From NCBI RefSeq assembly GCF_019396345.1, contig NZ_JAHKRM010000015.1, forward strand, positions 113,642 through 177,641: a stretch of 64,000 bases of DNA, written 5' to 3'. The DNA comes from Nonomuraea guangzhouensis. Lineage in GTDB: Bacteria > Actinomycetota > Actinomycetes > Streptosporangiales > Streptosporangiaceae. Position numbers and translations under genes: made by a program. Below the pieces are notes generated by a model. It saw nothing but the letters and a program-made list of their open reading frames with translations. It was not told the origin of the DNA and ran no database searches. Shown one piece after another: positions 52,631-60,586 of this stretch; positions within the stretch are counted from its first letter, which is position 1; each line of letters starts with the position of its first letter.

Positions 52631-53272
52631 TTATGGGGCCGGGGTTATGGAGGCGAGTAGCGTGCTGAGCATCTCGCGACGATCGGGCCAGGGGAACAGC
52701 GGGACGCTCGCGGTCAACGACGCGTATCCATGCAGGGCCACCCACAGGGCGGTGGCCGCGACCTGCGGCGACTGGCTCCCCGCGGTGCCGTCGTTCGCGC
52801 GGTCGGTCTTCCCGTAGTCGGCGACGGCCTCTATCAGGCGGGTGAATGCCCGGCCGCCCGACAGATCCTCCAGCCGCGTGGCCGAGCCGGTGGTGGTCGG
52901 GTCGGCGGTGCCGTGCCTGCCGAACGCCACCCGATAGCGGTGCGGCTTGCCCTCGGCGAAGTCCAGATAGGCCTCGCACAGCTTCCACAACCGCCGCGCG
53001 GGATCGGTCTCGCCTTCGACGGTCGTGACGAGCGCCTCATCGAGCTCGGCGAACGCCCGCGCCACCACCGCGCCGATGATCTCCTCGCGGTCGGCGAAGT
53101 GGGCGTAGATCGACGGGGCGGACACTCCTGCCTGGCGAGCCACCCCCCGGAGCGTGATCGCGTCCTCGCTGCCCGCCTGTTCCAGGAGCGCGGTCGCCGC
53201 CGCGATGATCTCGCCGCGGAGCCGGGAACCCTCGCCGCGCCTGTTCCGTGTGCGGTGCGTCTCACTGCTCAT
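52631..53272 (-). CDS. TetR/AcrR-family transcriptional regulator
   Basis: A 213-residue regulator. Residues about 20-65 carry the helix-turn-helix (EIIAAATALLEQAGSEDAIT, then AGVSAPSIYAHFADREEII), and the rest is a WHG/TetR_C_33-like ligand domain (YLDFAEGKPHRYRVAFG). It is divergent from the DinB-like gene; two direct repeats between them are the probable operators. Ligand unknown. Confidence 0.9.
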   Translation of the reverse strand: MSSETHRTRNRRGEGSRLRGEIIAAATALLEQAGSEDAITLRGVARQAGVSAPSIYAHFADREEIIGAVVARAFAELDEALVTTVEGETDPARRLWKLCEAYLDFAEGKPHRYRVAFGRHGTADPTTTGSATRLEDLSGGRAFTRLIEAVADYGKTDRANDGTAGSQSPQVAATALWVALHGYASLTASVPLFPWPDRREMLSTLLASITPAP

Positions 53273-53280
53273 GCCATGAC

Positions 53281-53328
53281 TTTACGTCCGTTAGCTCATG
53301 GATGTAACCTTACGCTCGTTAACTTATG
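53281..53328. promoter_or_regulatory. Probable TetR operator: two direct 20-bp repeats
   Basis: Copies at 53281-53300 and 53309-53328 share TTACGnnCGTTAnCTnATG and are 28 bp apart. Each contains an imperfect TTACG-CGTTA palindrome. They cover the space between the divergent TetR and DinB-like starts (53272 and 53341). Confidence 0.65.
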
Positions 53329-53340
53329 AGGGGATCAGCC

Positions 53341-53901
53341 ATGAGCCAGGTAGTCGACCAGATCGAACGGGCCGTCGACATGACGGCCGGCATCGTCACC
53401 GGCATCGCCGCCGATCAGTGGGACCGGCCCACGCCGTGCTCGGGCTGGGACGTCCGTACGCTGCTCAACCACGTGGTGGGCGGCATGCGGATCTTCGCCG
53501 CCGAGCTCGACGGGACCGACCCGGGTGCCGACCACGAGGCGGACTGGCTGGGCGCGGACCCCGTGGGCGCGTACGAGAAGGCCGCGGCGGCCGACCGCGC
53601 CGCGTGGCGCCGACCGGATGCGCTGGAGCAGACCGTGCACATCTCCCTCGGCGCCCTCCCCGGGCCACTGGCCGCCGTGGTCCACCTGACGGAGGTCCTC
53701 GTACACGGCACCGACCTGGCACTCGCCACCGGCCAGGAGTCCCTGGTCGACGAGGGGCTGTGCGGAGACCTACTGGTGACGATGCGTTCCATGGGCATCG
53801 ACGCGTACCGGATCCCCGGCGTGTTCGACCCCGAGACCCAGACCACCGAAGACGCGCCCCCGCACCGACAACTCCTCGCCTTCCTGGGCCGAGCCGTCTG
53901 A
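53341..53901 (+). CDS. TIGR03086-type metal-binding (DinB/mycothiol-like) protein
   Basis: A 186-residue four-helix protein: QIERAVDMTAGIVTGIAADQ, WDRPTPCSGWDVRTLLNHVV and VVHLTEVLVHGTDLALATGQ. The two His in NHVV and VHGTD plus another late His would bind metal, as in DinB/mycothiol-dependent enzymes. It starts at ATG 53341 (GAGGGG 7 nt before). Probably controlled by the divergent TetR. Function possibly thiol transfer or detoxification; unproved. Confidence 0.85.
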   Translation: MSQVVDQIERAVDMTAGIVTGIAADQWDRPTPCSGWDVRTLLNHVVGGMRIFAAELDGTDPGADHEADWLGADPVGAYEKAAAADRAAWRRPDALEQTVHISLGALPGPLAAVVHLTEVLVHGTDLALATGQESLVDEGLCGDLLVTMRSMGIDAYRIPGVFDPETQTTEDAPPHRQLLAFLGRAV

Positions 53902-53921
53902 CTACCCACGTGGGTGGTCGG

Positions 53922-56519
53922 TCAAGGCAGGATCTCGACGTAGCCGTCGCTTCCGTGCACGCGGATCCGCTGCCCGTCGGGAATCAGCCGGGTGGCATCC
54001 ACCACACTGACGACAGCCGGCAGGCCGTACTCCCGTGCGATCACCGCGCCGTGCGTCATCAATCCTCCGACCTCCGTCACCAGGCCTGAGATGGCGACGA
54101 AGAGGGGCGTCCAGCTCGGGTCCGTGTGGGCCGTGACGAGGATGTCACCCGGTTCGAGCTCAGCCTGGGCCATGTCCAGGATGACGCGGGCGCGCCCTTC
54201 GATGGTCCCGGCGGAGACCGGTAGGCCGATCAGGGCGCCGGCCGGCACGTCGTCGCGTCGGTACGCCCCGGAGAGGGCCTCGCCGTCAGATGTGAGCACC
54301 CGGGGCGGCGTGAGCGCCTGATACGACCGGAACGCCTCCTTGCGCTGCTGGATGAGCTGGTCATCCACCTGGTTGGTGCGCACGACGTCGTGGAACTCCT
54401 GGAACGTGAGGTAGAAGACGTCCTCCTGCTCGGGGACCACGTCGGCCCGCACGAGGCGCTCGGCCTCTTCCAGTAAGGCCTGCTTGTAGACGAAGTAGCG
54501 GCTGATGATGCCGTACTTCGGGTACTCCCGGTAACCGATGAAGGTCCGGACCCGGTCGATCATCCGCTTGGTCTCGTCGGCCTTGTGCTCTCCGTCCGGC
54601 AGGGCACGCAGGCGTTCGAGCACCTCCTGCGCCTTCTCCTGTGCCGCCTGCCGTCCTTGCTCGAAGCGCCGCTTGGCGGCGCCCGGCTCGAAGTTCCTGA
54701 CGTGGTCGAGGATCACGGGCACGAGCGTGGTGGGGCGTTCGCGCCAGCGCGGCCTTGTGATGTCGATCTCGCCGACGCAGCGCATGCCGTACTGGTCGAG
54801 GTAGGCCTCGATGGCGTGGCGCGCTTCGGTCCCGCCCGCGAGCTTCGGCAACTCGTCCAGGAAGCCGTCGTCCTCGACGTCCCGCAGGAACGCCACCACC
54901 TGCGGATGCGGGCGGATCACGTCGGCGACGTCGAGCAGCGCCAGTCCCATCTCCGACGTGACGTTGTCGGGGGCGGACAGCGTGAGGGTGTCGGCCGCGT
55001 TCTTCTCGCCCAGCCATTCCTGGAGCCGGTCGTTGAGCCACCAGGTGGCCTCCATGCCCGCCATGATCGCCTGCATGCTCAAGGGATCACTGAGGGATCG
55101 CTTGTGCTCCTGGAAGGCCTCCAGCAGGAAGTCGAACAGCGCCGGTCCGGTCTTCGTCCGGATGTCGCGGCGCAGGGCGGCGATGGAGGCCTGGCTGCGC
55201 TCGATCAGCTCGGTGACGATGGCGGGATCGGTCTCGATCGGGGCGGGCGGGCCGCCGGCCGGCGGCCCGCCGGGACCAGCGTCCGGGAGCGTCGGGACGA
55301 AGTCGTGGCGGTCGAGGACGGTCTCCAGCGCGTCCTTGGTCAGTGGATCGGTCCTCCCCGCCATCTTCAGGAAGTCGGCGCGCCACGCGGGCGAGGCCAG
55401 GCGCCGGGTGGCGTCGACGAACAGCCTCCCGCCGGCCTCGTGCATCGGCGTCATGGCCGTCAGCTGCCACATGGACAGCCCCAGTGGCTTCATGGCGTCG
55501 GTCATCATCTGCTGATGGCCGACGGAGAGGTAGACGTGGTTCTCCCGGTCGCTGGTCGCGGGGATGGGGAACAGCGTGGTGATCGGCCGGCTCTGCACGA
55601 TCTGGAAGTCATCGTCGGCCAGGCACCATTCGATGTCCTGCGGGCGGCCGAAGTGCGCTTCGATCCGCCGCCCGAGCTGGACGAGCCGCACGACCTGCGC
55701 ATCCGTCAGCGCCGGCTGCTCCTGCCGCCGCGGGTCGATCGCCACTTCCTGCGTCCCGCCGGTCGGCAGGGCGTGAACGGCACGCTGTTTGGCGGCGACC
55801 GCCTTGGCGATGACCTCGCCGTCGCGCACCTTGAAGACGTCCGGGTTCACCAGGCCGGAAACCAGGGCCTCGCCGAGGCCGAAGCCGGCGTCCACGGTGG
55901 CGACCTTCCGGTTGCCCGTGACGGGGTCGGCCGTGAACAGGATGCCGGCCGCGTCCGGGAAGACCATCCGCTGCACGACCACGGCCATGTGGACCGTACG
56001 GTGGTCGATGCCGTTCCGCAGGCGGTAGGTCACGGCCCGCTCGGTGAACAGCGACGCCCAGCACCGGCTGACCTGCTGGAGGATCGCCGCCGGCCCCACG
56101 ACGTTCAGGTACGTGTCCTGCTGGCCGGCGAAGGATGCCGTCGGCAGGTCCTCCGCCGTCGCGCTGGATCGTACGGCGTAGGCGGCCTGCTCGCCGAGCC
56201 GGGCGAGCGGGCGGGTGATCGCCGCCGCCAGATCGCCCGGAACGGCGATCCCTTCGATGGTCCGGCGGATCTCCGCGCTGAGCGTGCGGATCGCGTCCCG
56301 GTCGTCCGGGTTCAGGCGCGACAGCTGATCGAGCCGACCGTCGATCGACGGCGCTTCCGCCACGGTCCGCCGGAAGGCGGCCGTCGTCACGCAGAACCCG
56401 GCCGGCACGCGGATGCCTTCGATCCGCGACAGCACACCCAGGTGCGCGGCCTTGCCGCCAACGACCGCGACCTGCGTCTCGTCAACCTCTTGAAGATCCA
56501 TCACGTACGGCTCGATCAT
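53922..56519 (-). CDS. rph: Rifamycin-inactivating phosphotransferase
   Basis: An 865-residue enzyme that phosphorylates rifamycins using ATP. It has the Rph order: an ATP-grasp domain (VVGGKAAHLGVLSRIEGIRV, YAVRSSATAEDLPTASFAGQ), a rifamycin-binding middle region with methionine/aromatic-rich helices (about residues 325-750), and a swivelling His domain with the phosphorylated His823 (GGLMTHGAVIAREYGLPAVV). The length equals known Rph proteins. ATG 56519 gives the family start MIEPYVMDLQEVDE. A 19-bp rifampin-associated element lies 176 nt upstream, so rifampin induction is likely. Confidence 0.94.
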   Translation of the reverse strand: MIEPYVMDLQEVDETQVAVVGGKAAHLGVLSRIEGIRVPAGFCVTTAAFRRTVAEAPSIDGRLDQLSRLNPDDRDAIRTLSAEIRRTIEGIAVPGDLAAAITRPLARLGEQAAYAVRSSATAEDLPTASFAGQQDTYLNVVGPAAILQQVSRCWASLFTERAVTYRLRNGIDHRTVHMAVVVQRMVFPDAAGILFTADPVTGNRKVATVDAGFGLGEALVSGLVNPDVFKVRDGEVIAKAVAAKQRAVHALPTGGTQEVAIDPRRQEQPALTDAQVVRLVQLGRRIEAHFGRPQDIEWCLADDDFQIVQSRPITTLFPIPATSDRENHVYLSVGHQQMMTDAMKPLGLSMWQLTAMTPMHEAGGRLFVDATRRLASPAWRADFLKMAGRTDPLTKDALETVLDRHDFVPTLPDAGPGGPPAGGPPAPIETDPAIVTELIERSQASIAALRRDIRTKTGPALFDFLLEAFQEHKRSLSDPLSMQAIMAGMEATWWLNDRLQEWLGEKNAADTLTLSAPDNVTSEMGLALLDVADVIRPHPQVVAFLRDVEDDGFLDELPKLAGGTEARHAIEAYLDQYGMRCVGEIDITRPRWRERPTTLVPVILDHVRNFEPGAAKRRFEQGRQAAQEKAQEVLERLRALPDGEHKADETKRMIDRVRTFIGYREYPKYGIISRYFVYKQALLEEAERLVRADVVPEQEDVFYLTFQEFHDVVRTNQVDDQLIQQRKEAFRSYQALTPPRVLTSDGEALSGAYRRDDVPAGALIGLPVSAGTIEGRARVILDMAQAELEPGDILVTAHTDPSWTPLFVAISGLVTEVGGLMTHGAVIAREYGLPAVVSVVDATRLIPDGQRIRVHGSDGYVEILP

Positions 56520-56694
56520 CGCGACACCCCCGAGGCAGCCGTCGGTGATTCGATCGGGAGCGCCCGCCACCGCACCGCCGATCTCATCAGCGGTTCGAGG
56601 TCGTGGCCTCTCCCGTACGTCGACAACACACCCACGTCGTGCCCCCGTCTCCTCGTCGGTGCTGAGTCCGGCCGCCGATTCTGCAGCACGACCC

Positions 56695-56713
56695 GGGTCT
56701 TGCCGCAAGCCCC
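56695..56713 (-). promoter_or_regulatory. Rifampin-associated element (RAE)
   Basis: On the minus strand the sequence GGGGCTTGCGGCAAGACCC matches, as I recall it, the published RAE consensus GGGGCTTGCGGCAAGnCCC at every defined base. RAEs precede rifampin-inactivating genes in actinomycetes and are needed for induction. It lies upstream of rph in the correct orientation. Confidence 0.88.
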
Positions 56714-56785
56714 CCTGTGCGCTATACGTTGGAAATGCAAGGAGTAGATCTTCTTGCCTTTGCTCTTGCCGTCCGCCGCGGGTCG

Positions 56786-56983
56786 TGTCTGGTGCCCGGC
56801 GGTCAGGTCATCCGGTGCGCCGGCACCGCCCATGCGTGTGGGGACCCAGCCGGGGTCGACCGCACGGCTCGAGGTTCCCGCCCACCGGGCCGCGAGGGTG
56901 GTGACCCACAGTTTGCTGTCGTCGTAGGAAGCGGTGCCGGCGGTCAGCGTCTCTCCCCGTCCGCGAATCCCATCCCAGAAAAG
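56786..56983 (-). pseudogene. Remnant of a short-chain dehydrogenase
   Basis: A minus-strand fragment reads YDDSKLWVTTLAARWAGTSS and AVDPGWVPTRMGGAGAPDDL, matching the Tyr-Asp-Asp-Ser-Lys active site and the C-terminal PGWV part of SDR enzymes. The coenzyme-binding half is absent, and the match ends in unrelated sequence near 56786. It lies between rph and the sensor gene. Confidence 0.65.
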
Positions 56984-56988
56984 GGATG

Positions 56989-59085
56989 TCAAGAGTCCTT
57001 GACCAGGTGAGTGGCGACCCGCTGGTACATGTTGGACTCGTCATACTGGTAAATGCCGAATTTGCCTTCACGCACGTCGCCATTGCTGTCGAACTCGATG
57101 CGCCCGCTGAGTCCGTCATAGTCGATGTCGACGCCCGCCCGCACCAGCGCGGCGCAGTCCCGGTAGGACACGCAACGTCGCCCGCCGGAACTCACGTCCG
57201 CCAGGTGCGCCGCGATCGACTGGCCGCGGTCGCTCTGGGCACTTTCGGCGGCCAGCGCTCCCAAGACGACCGCGTCGTACGACTCCACCCCGTAACTGGT
57301 GTCGTGGTGCTTCGGATCGGCGGCCTCCATGCGGGCCGCGAACTCGCCGGTGGCATCTGCGCCGGCGAGCAGGCCCTTCGCACCCGCCATCACCTTCGCG
57401 GGAACCTCGTCCGAATAGTCGAGCAGGTTGGCGTCCACCAGGTACCAGTGCTGGTTTTGGGCGGTGAGGCCACGCTTGTGGAGCGCCCGGACCAGAGAGA
57501 TGGTTTCGTCGAATCCGATCATTATGAGAGCCTCCGGGCGATCCTTGCTGATCTGAGAGGCGTACCCGGCGAATCTCTCGGTTGCGGGCGGGTACTCCAG
57601 ACGGTCGAGCAGTGCCACGCCCCGGGTGGCCAGCGCTTGCTCGGCGCTGTCGGCCACCTCCTGCACATAGCTGTCATAGCTGTCTTCCAGCGTGATGATC
57701 ATCGCGCTGCGGTTACCGTCCTCGGCGGCGAGCTGGCCCAGGAGCGTGCCCTCCAGGGTGTCGGCGGCCGCGGTTCGGAAGAACATGCCCTGGTCGTTCG
57801 CCATGGTGAGACGGTCCGAGGTCGCGGCCGGAGAGATCATCGCGGCGCCGGCGTCGGCGACCTTGTCCATGATGTCAAGCGAGAGCGTGTTGGATGCCGG
57901 GCCGACGATGAGGTCTGCCTTCTTGTCGATGAGCTCCTCCGCCCCCGTCACGCCGATGTCGGGCTCCACATCGCCGGAGTCCGTCTCAAGGAGCCGGACC
58001 GGCTTGCCGAGGATGCCGCCCGCCGCGTTCACGTCCTCGACGGCCAGTTTCGCACCGCTGCTGATGGACGGGCCGATGAAGGAGAGCAGTCCGGTGCGTG
58101 GCAGCAGCGTGCCCACGGTGAGGACACCGTCGCCCTTGGCCCCGCGCAGCGCTGGAGTGGCCTGAGGCATCGTTGCCGTGGGCTGTGACGAGGGCCGTTC
58201 CGGGGTCGAACGAGTGACGTAGACAGCGGCCGCGACAACCAGGATGAGCCCGGCCGCGACCCTCCAGATCCGTGAGGTACGGGCGGGTCGTACCGCTGCG
58301 GAGGGTTTTACCGGAGCAGGTTCGACGGGGTCGAGCGATGGATCGGCGGCCAGGATGGCTGCCTCCAGAGCACGCAGCTCGGGGCCGGGCTCCAGGCCGA
58401 GCTCCGCCACGACGACCTTCCGCGCGGCTCGGTAGGCGTCCAGTGCCTCGGCCTGCCGTCCCGAACGGTAGAGGGCGAGCATGAGTCGCGCGTGCAACCG
58501 TTCGCGCAGGGGGTGGGCAGAGGTGAGTCCACGTAGTTCGCCGACGAGGGATCGGTGATGGCCGAGATCCAGTTCGACGTCGATCCATTCCTCGATCGCC
58601 GCGGCGCGCAGCTCGTCCAGGCGCACCGCGTAGTCCTGCGCGGGACCGCTGCCCAGGTCGGCGCCTTCGAACGCGCTGCCCCGCCACAGCGCGAGCGCCT
58701 CTCGGTACATCGCGGCGACGTGAGCGGGGTCCGGCGTGGTGCCATCGGCGCGGCCGGACGCGCGGGCCCGGTCCAGCGACTCCTCGAACCGGAGCGCGTC
58801 GACCTCCTCCGGTTGAGCCATGAGGGCGTACCCGCGCTCCAGGTGGGCGATCCGGTCCGCGTCACCGAGCCTTCGGCGGAGTCTGGCCACGTACAGCCTG
58901 AGGTTCTGACCTGCGGAAGGCGGTGGGTCGCCGGTCCACAAGGCGTCGATGAGCCGGACGGTCGGCACCGGTTCGTTGGGCGTGGTCAGCAACGCGGCCA
59001 GAAGCGCGCATTCCTTCGGCGCGGTGAGCCGGGTGGGCCCGTCCCCGTGCTGGATCTCGATGGCCCCTAAAACGCGGATTCTCAT
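56989..59085 (-). CDS. Membrane one-component regulator: SARP-type DNA-binding, BTAD and amino-acid-binding-protein domains
   Basis: A 698-residue protein. Residues 1-95 are an OmpR/SARP-type winged helix (MRIRVLGAIEIQHGDGPTRL), 96-245 a BTAD helical domain (HPLRERLHARLMLALYRSGR), about 274-292 one membrane helix (IWRVAAGLILVVAAAVYVT), and 320-698 a Leu/Ile/Val-binding-protein fold (VGTLLPRTGLLSFIGPSISS, later SYGVESYDAVVLGALA). It would bind DNA inside the cell and a small ligand outside, like a ToxR/CadC-style regulator. It is divergent from a secreted-protein gene, with repeated TATACGG motifs between them. SARP family domains are normally cytosolic; this fusion is unusual. Confidence 0.85.
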   Translation of the reverse strand: MRIRVLGAIEIQHGDGPTRLTAPKECALLAALLTTPNEPVPTVRLIDALWTGDPPPSAGQNLRLYVARLRRRLGDADRIAHLERGYALMAQPEEVDALRFEESLDRARASGRADGTTPDPAHVAAMYREALALWRGSAFEGADLGSGPAQDYAVRLDELRAAAIEEWIDVELDLGHHRSLVGELRGLTSAHPLRERLHARLMLALYRSGRQAEALDAYRAARKVVVAELGLEPGPELRALEAAILAADPSLDPVEPAPVKPSAAVRPARTSRIWRVAAGLILVVAAAVYVTRSTPERPSSQPTATMPQATPALRGAKGDGVLTVGTLLPRTGLLSFIGPSISSGAKLAVEDVNAAGGILGKPVRLLETDSGDVEPDIGVTGAEELIDKKADLIVGPASNTLSLDIMDKVADAGAAMISPAATSDRLTMANDQGMFFRTAAADTLEGTLLGQLAAEDGNRSAMIITLEDSYDSYVQEVADSAEQALATRGVALLDRLEYPPATERFAGYASQISKDRPEALIMIGFDETISLVRALHKRGLTAQNQHWYLVDANLLDYSDEVPAKVMAGAKGLLAGADATGEFAARMEAADPKHHDTSYGVESYDAVVLGALAAESAQSDRGQSIAAHLADVSSGGRRCVSYRDCAALVRAGVDIDYDGLSGRIEFDSNGDVREGKFGIYQYDESNMYQRVATHLVKDS

Positions 59086-59160
59086 GCCCCGTGTGCCCCC
59101 TGTTCGTTGTAGACATCGGGATAGCGGATGGAGGGCTCGGCCGCAAGATCCCTGGTAAAA

Positions 59161-59195
59161 GCCGTATATGCGCGTATATACGGCTGGCTATACGG
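59161..59195. promoter_or_regulatory. Probable operator with three TATACGG heptamers
   Basis: TATACGG occurs at 59177-59183 and 59189-59195 (12-bp period) and inverted at 59162-59168; the first two inverted copies form 9-bp arms GCCGTATAT/ATATACGGC. SARP-type proteins bind heptamer repeats, so this gap between the divergent sensor and the secreted-protein gene is a good candidate site. Confidence 0.6.
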
Positions 59196-59217
59196 GCCAT
59201 CAGGCACGGTGATCGGC

Positions 59218-59928
59218 ATGAAACGCATCCCGATACTCATGACCGCGGCGGCATTGGTGTTGTCCGTCCCCGCCCCAGCCCACGCCACGGCCCGGTCGGC
59301 TCCGGAGCCGGAACACACCGTGGGAGAGCTGCGGAAGGCCCTGCTCACGAAGAAGGACGGCTTCTCCGGCTACAAGGTGCACCATGTGGCGGCCGGTACG
59401 GCGTCACGCTTCCTCGCCGGCCGGACCAAGCAGGAGAGCTGGGCCCTCAGCTTCATGCCCAGTCGATGCAGGTCCTCGGCCACGGCCGGTCTGCTGTTCG
59501 ACCCGAAGACGGTGGCGCGGATCCCCGATGCTCCGGCGGCCGCGATCGAGCTGTGGGGCGAGCAGACCCTGGGCGAGACGCTCGTCTCCGTGCCCGCCGA
59601 CTTACCGGACTCGGTGGTACGGGGGAAGCTCCCGCGAGGGTGCGGCAAAATTCGCGCGACGCACAAGGGGAAGCGCATCACGGTCCGGGTGAAGAAGCTC
59701 TCGGGAGACGCGCTGCCGGACATTCCCGGGGCGACGGTGAGCGGGTTCAAGACCGTGGTGCCGACGGGTGTGTGGGGGAACGCCAAGCCTGGCGAGGGGA
59801 ACCTCATCGTGGTCAGGTCCGGGGCACTGGTTCTGGAGACCTACACCGATGTCTTCGGCCATGTGGACGGCAAAGCCGCCAAGTTCACGGTGAAGGCCTG
59901 GGAACGGGCGCTTGACCGCCTGAGTTGA
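59218..59928 (+). CDS. Secreted protein of unknown function
   Basis: A 236-residue protein beginning at ATG 59218 with a signal peptide (MKRIPILMTAAALVLSVPAP, cleavage after AHA near residue 22). The mature part has two Cys (SRCRSS and GCGKIRA), a basic KGKRITVRVKK stretch, and a late WERALDRLS. No known family was recognised. It faces the membrane SARP-type sensor gene across a 132-nt gap carrying heptamer repeats, so it is probably its target. Confidence 0.7.
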   Translation: MKRIPILMTAAALVLSVPAPAHATARSAPEPEHTVGELRKALLTKKDGFSGYKVHHVAAGTASRFLAGRTKQESWALSFMPSRCRSSATAGLLFDPKTVARIPDAPAAAIELWGEQTLGETLVSVPADLPDSVVRGKLPRGCGKIRATHKGKRITVRVKKLSGDALPDIPGATVSGFKTVVPTGVWGNAKPGEGNLIVVRSGALVLETYTDVFGHVDGKAAKFTVKAWERALDRLS

Positions 59929-60288
59929 CGATGCCCGCCGCGGCGGGACCTGACTCACACGGCAGACGAGTCACGGCCGGGACTCTCACAAGGGCTCCCG
60001 GCCCTAGCGCGTCGACCGCGAGCACCCGAACCCTGTGGAGACCGACGGGATTGGGCCGGTCGGCAGGTTCCGCGGATCATCGCGCGGATGTACGGCCGAC
60101 ATGGATCGCTCGGCGAAGTGCGGCCACGTGAGGGCTGACATACGGCGAGAAGCCGACGGAAGCCACGGTCTCACCGTCTCGTCACGGCGCCCAGCCCCGA
60201 ACACCTCAGGCCCGTACCCCTGGACAGAGCCCAGCCCCGCACTCGCATTGGGGCCCACCGTGCTGGCCGTAAAACAGCAAAAAGGGGT
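59929..60288. other. 360-nt gap holding a dispersed repeat, no gene seen
   Basis: Between the secreted-protein stop and the Lrp-like stop no frame looks coding. Copy B of the 96-bp repeat fills 60179-60274. On the minus strand, CCCCTTTTTGCTGTTTT directly after the Lrp-like stop could be part of a terminator. Confidence 0.5.
60179..60274. repeat. Dispersed 96-bp repeat, copy B
   Basis: Ungapped partner of 24218-24313 (about 70 of 96 bases identical). Both share CCCCTGGAC and the end GGCCGTAAAA, and both can pair GCCCC with GGGGC around a loop of unrelated sequence. Confidence 0.6.
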
Positions 60289-60576
60289 TTAGTCGCTTTC
60301 CCCGAAGCCGATGGAGAACGCCGCATCAAGGTCATGCTTGGAATAGGTGCGGAAAGCGATGTGGGTTTCGGTGTGGAGCACGCCGGCCACCTTGTTGAGG
60401 CGCCCCGGGATCACCTCGGCGATCTGCTCGTAGGCGGCCACCCGCACCATCGCCAGCAGGTCGTATTCGCCGGTGATGGAGTAGACCTCGCTGACCCCGT
60501 CGATCTCGGCGATCGTCTGGGCGACCTCCGGGATGCGGTCTACCTCGGCATTGATGTGGACGATAGCCGTGACCAT
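60289..60576 (-). CDS. Stand-alone Lrp/AsnC ligand-binding (RAM) domain protein
   Basis: A 95-residue protein that is only the effector-binding half of Lrp/AsnC regulators (MVTAIVHINAEVDRIPEVAQ, then GVSEVYSITGEYDLLAMVRV). The helix-turn-helix is missing. Such proteins form rings and may sense amino acids or modify a full-length Lrp. It starts 11 nt after the exonuclease stop and is probably cotranscribed. Confidence 0.9.
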   Translation of the reverse strand: MVTAIVHINAEVDRIPEVAQTIAEIDGVSEVYSITGEYDLLAMVRVAAYEQIAEVIPGRLNKVAGVLHTETHIAFRTYSKHDLDAAFSIGFGESD

Positions 60577-60586
60577 GGCCCCAACT

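Noticed and set aside
60035..60292. Open frame over repeat copy B
   Set aside because: The corresponding frame in copy A contains a stop and there is no start signal, so a protein is unlikely.
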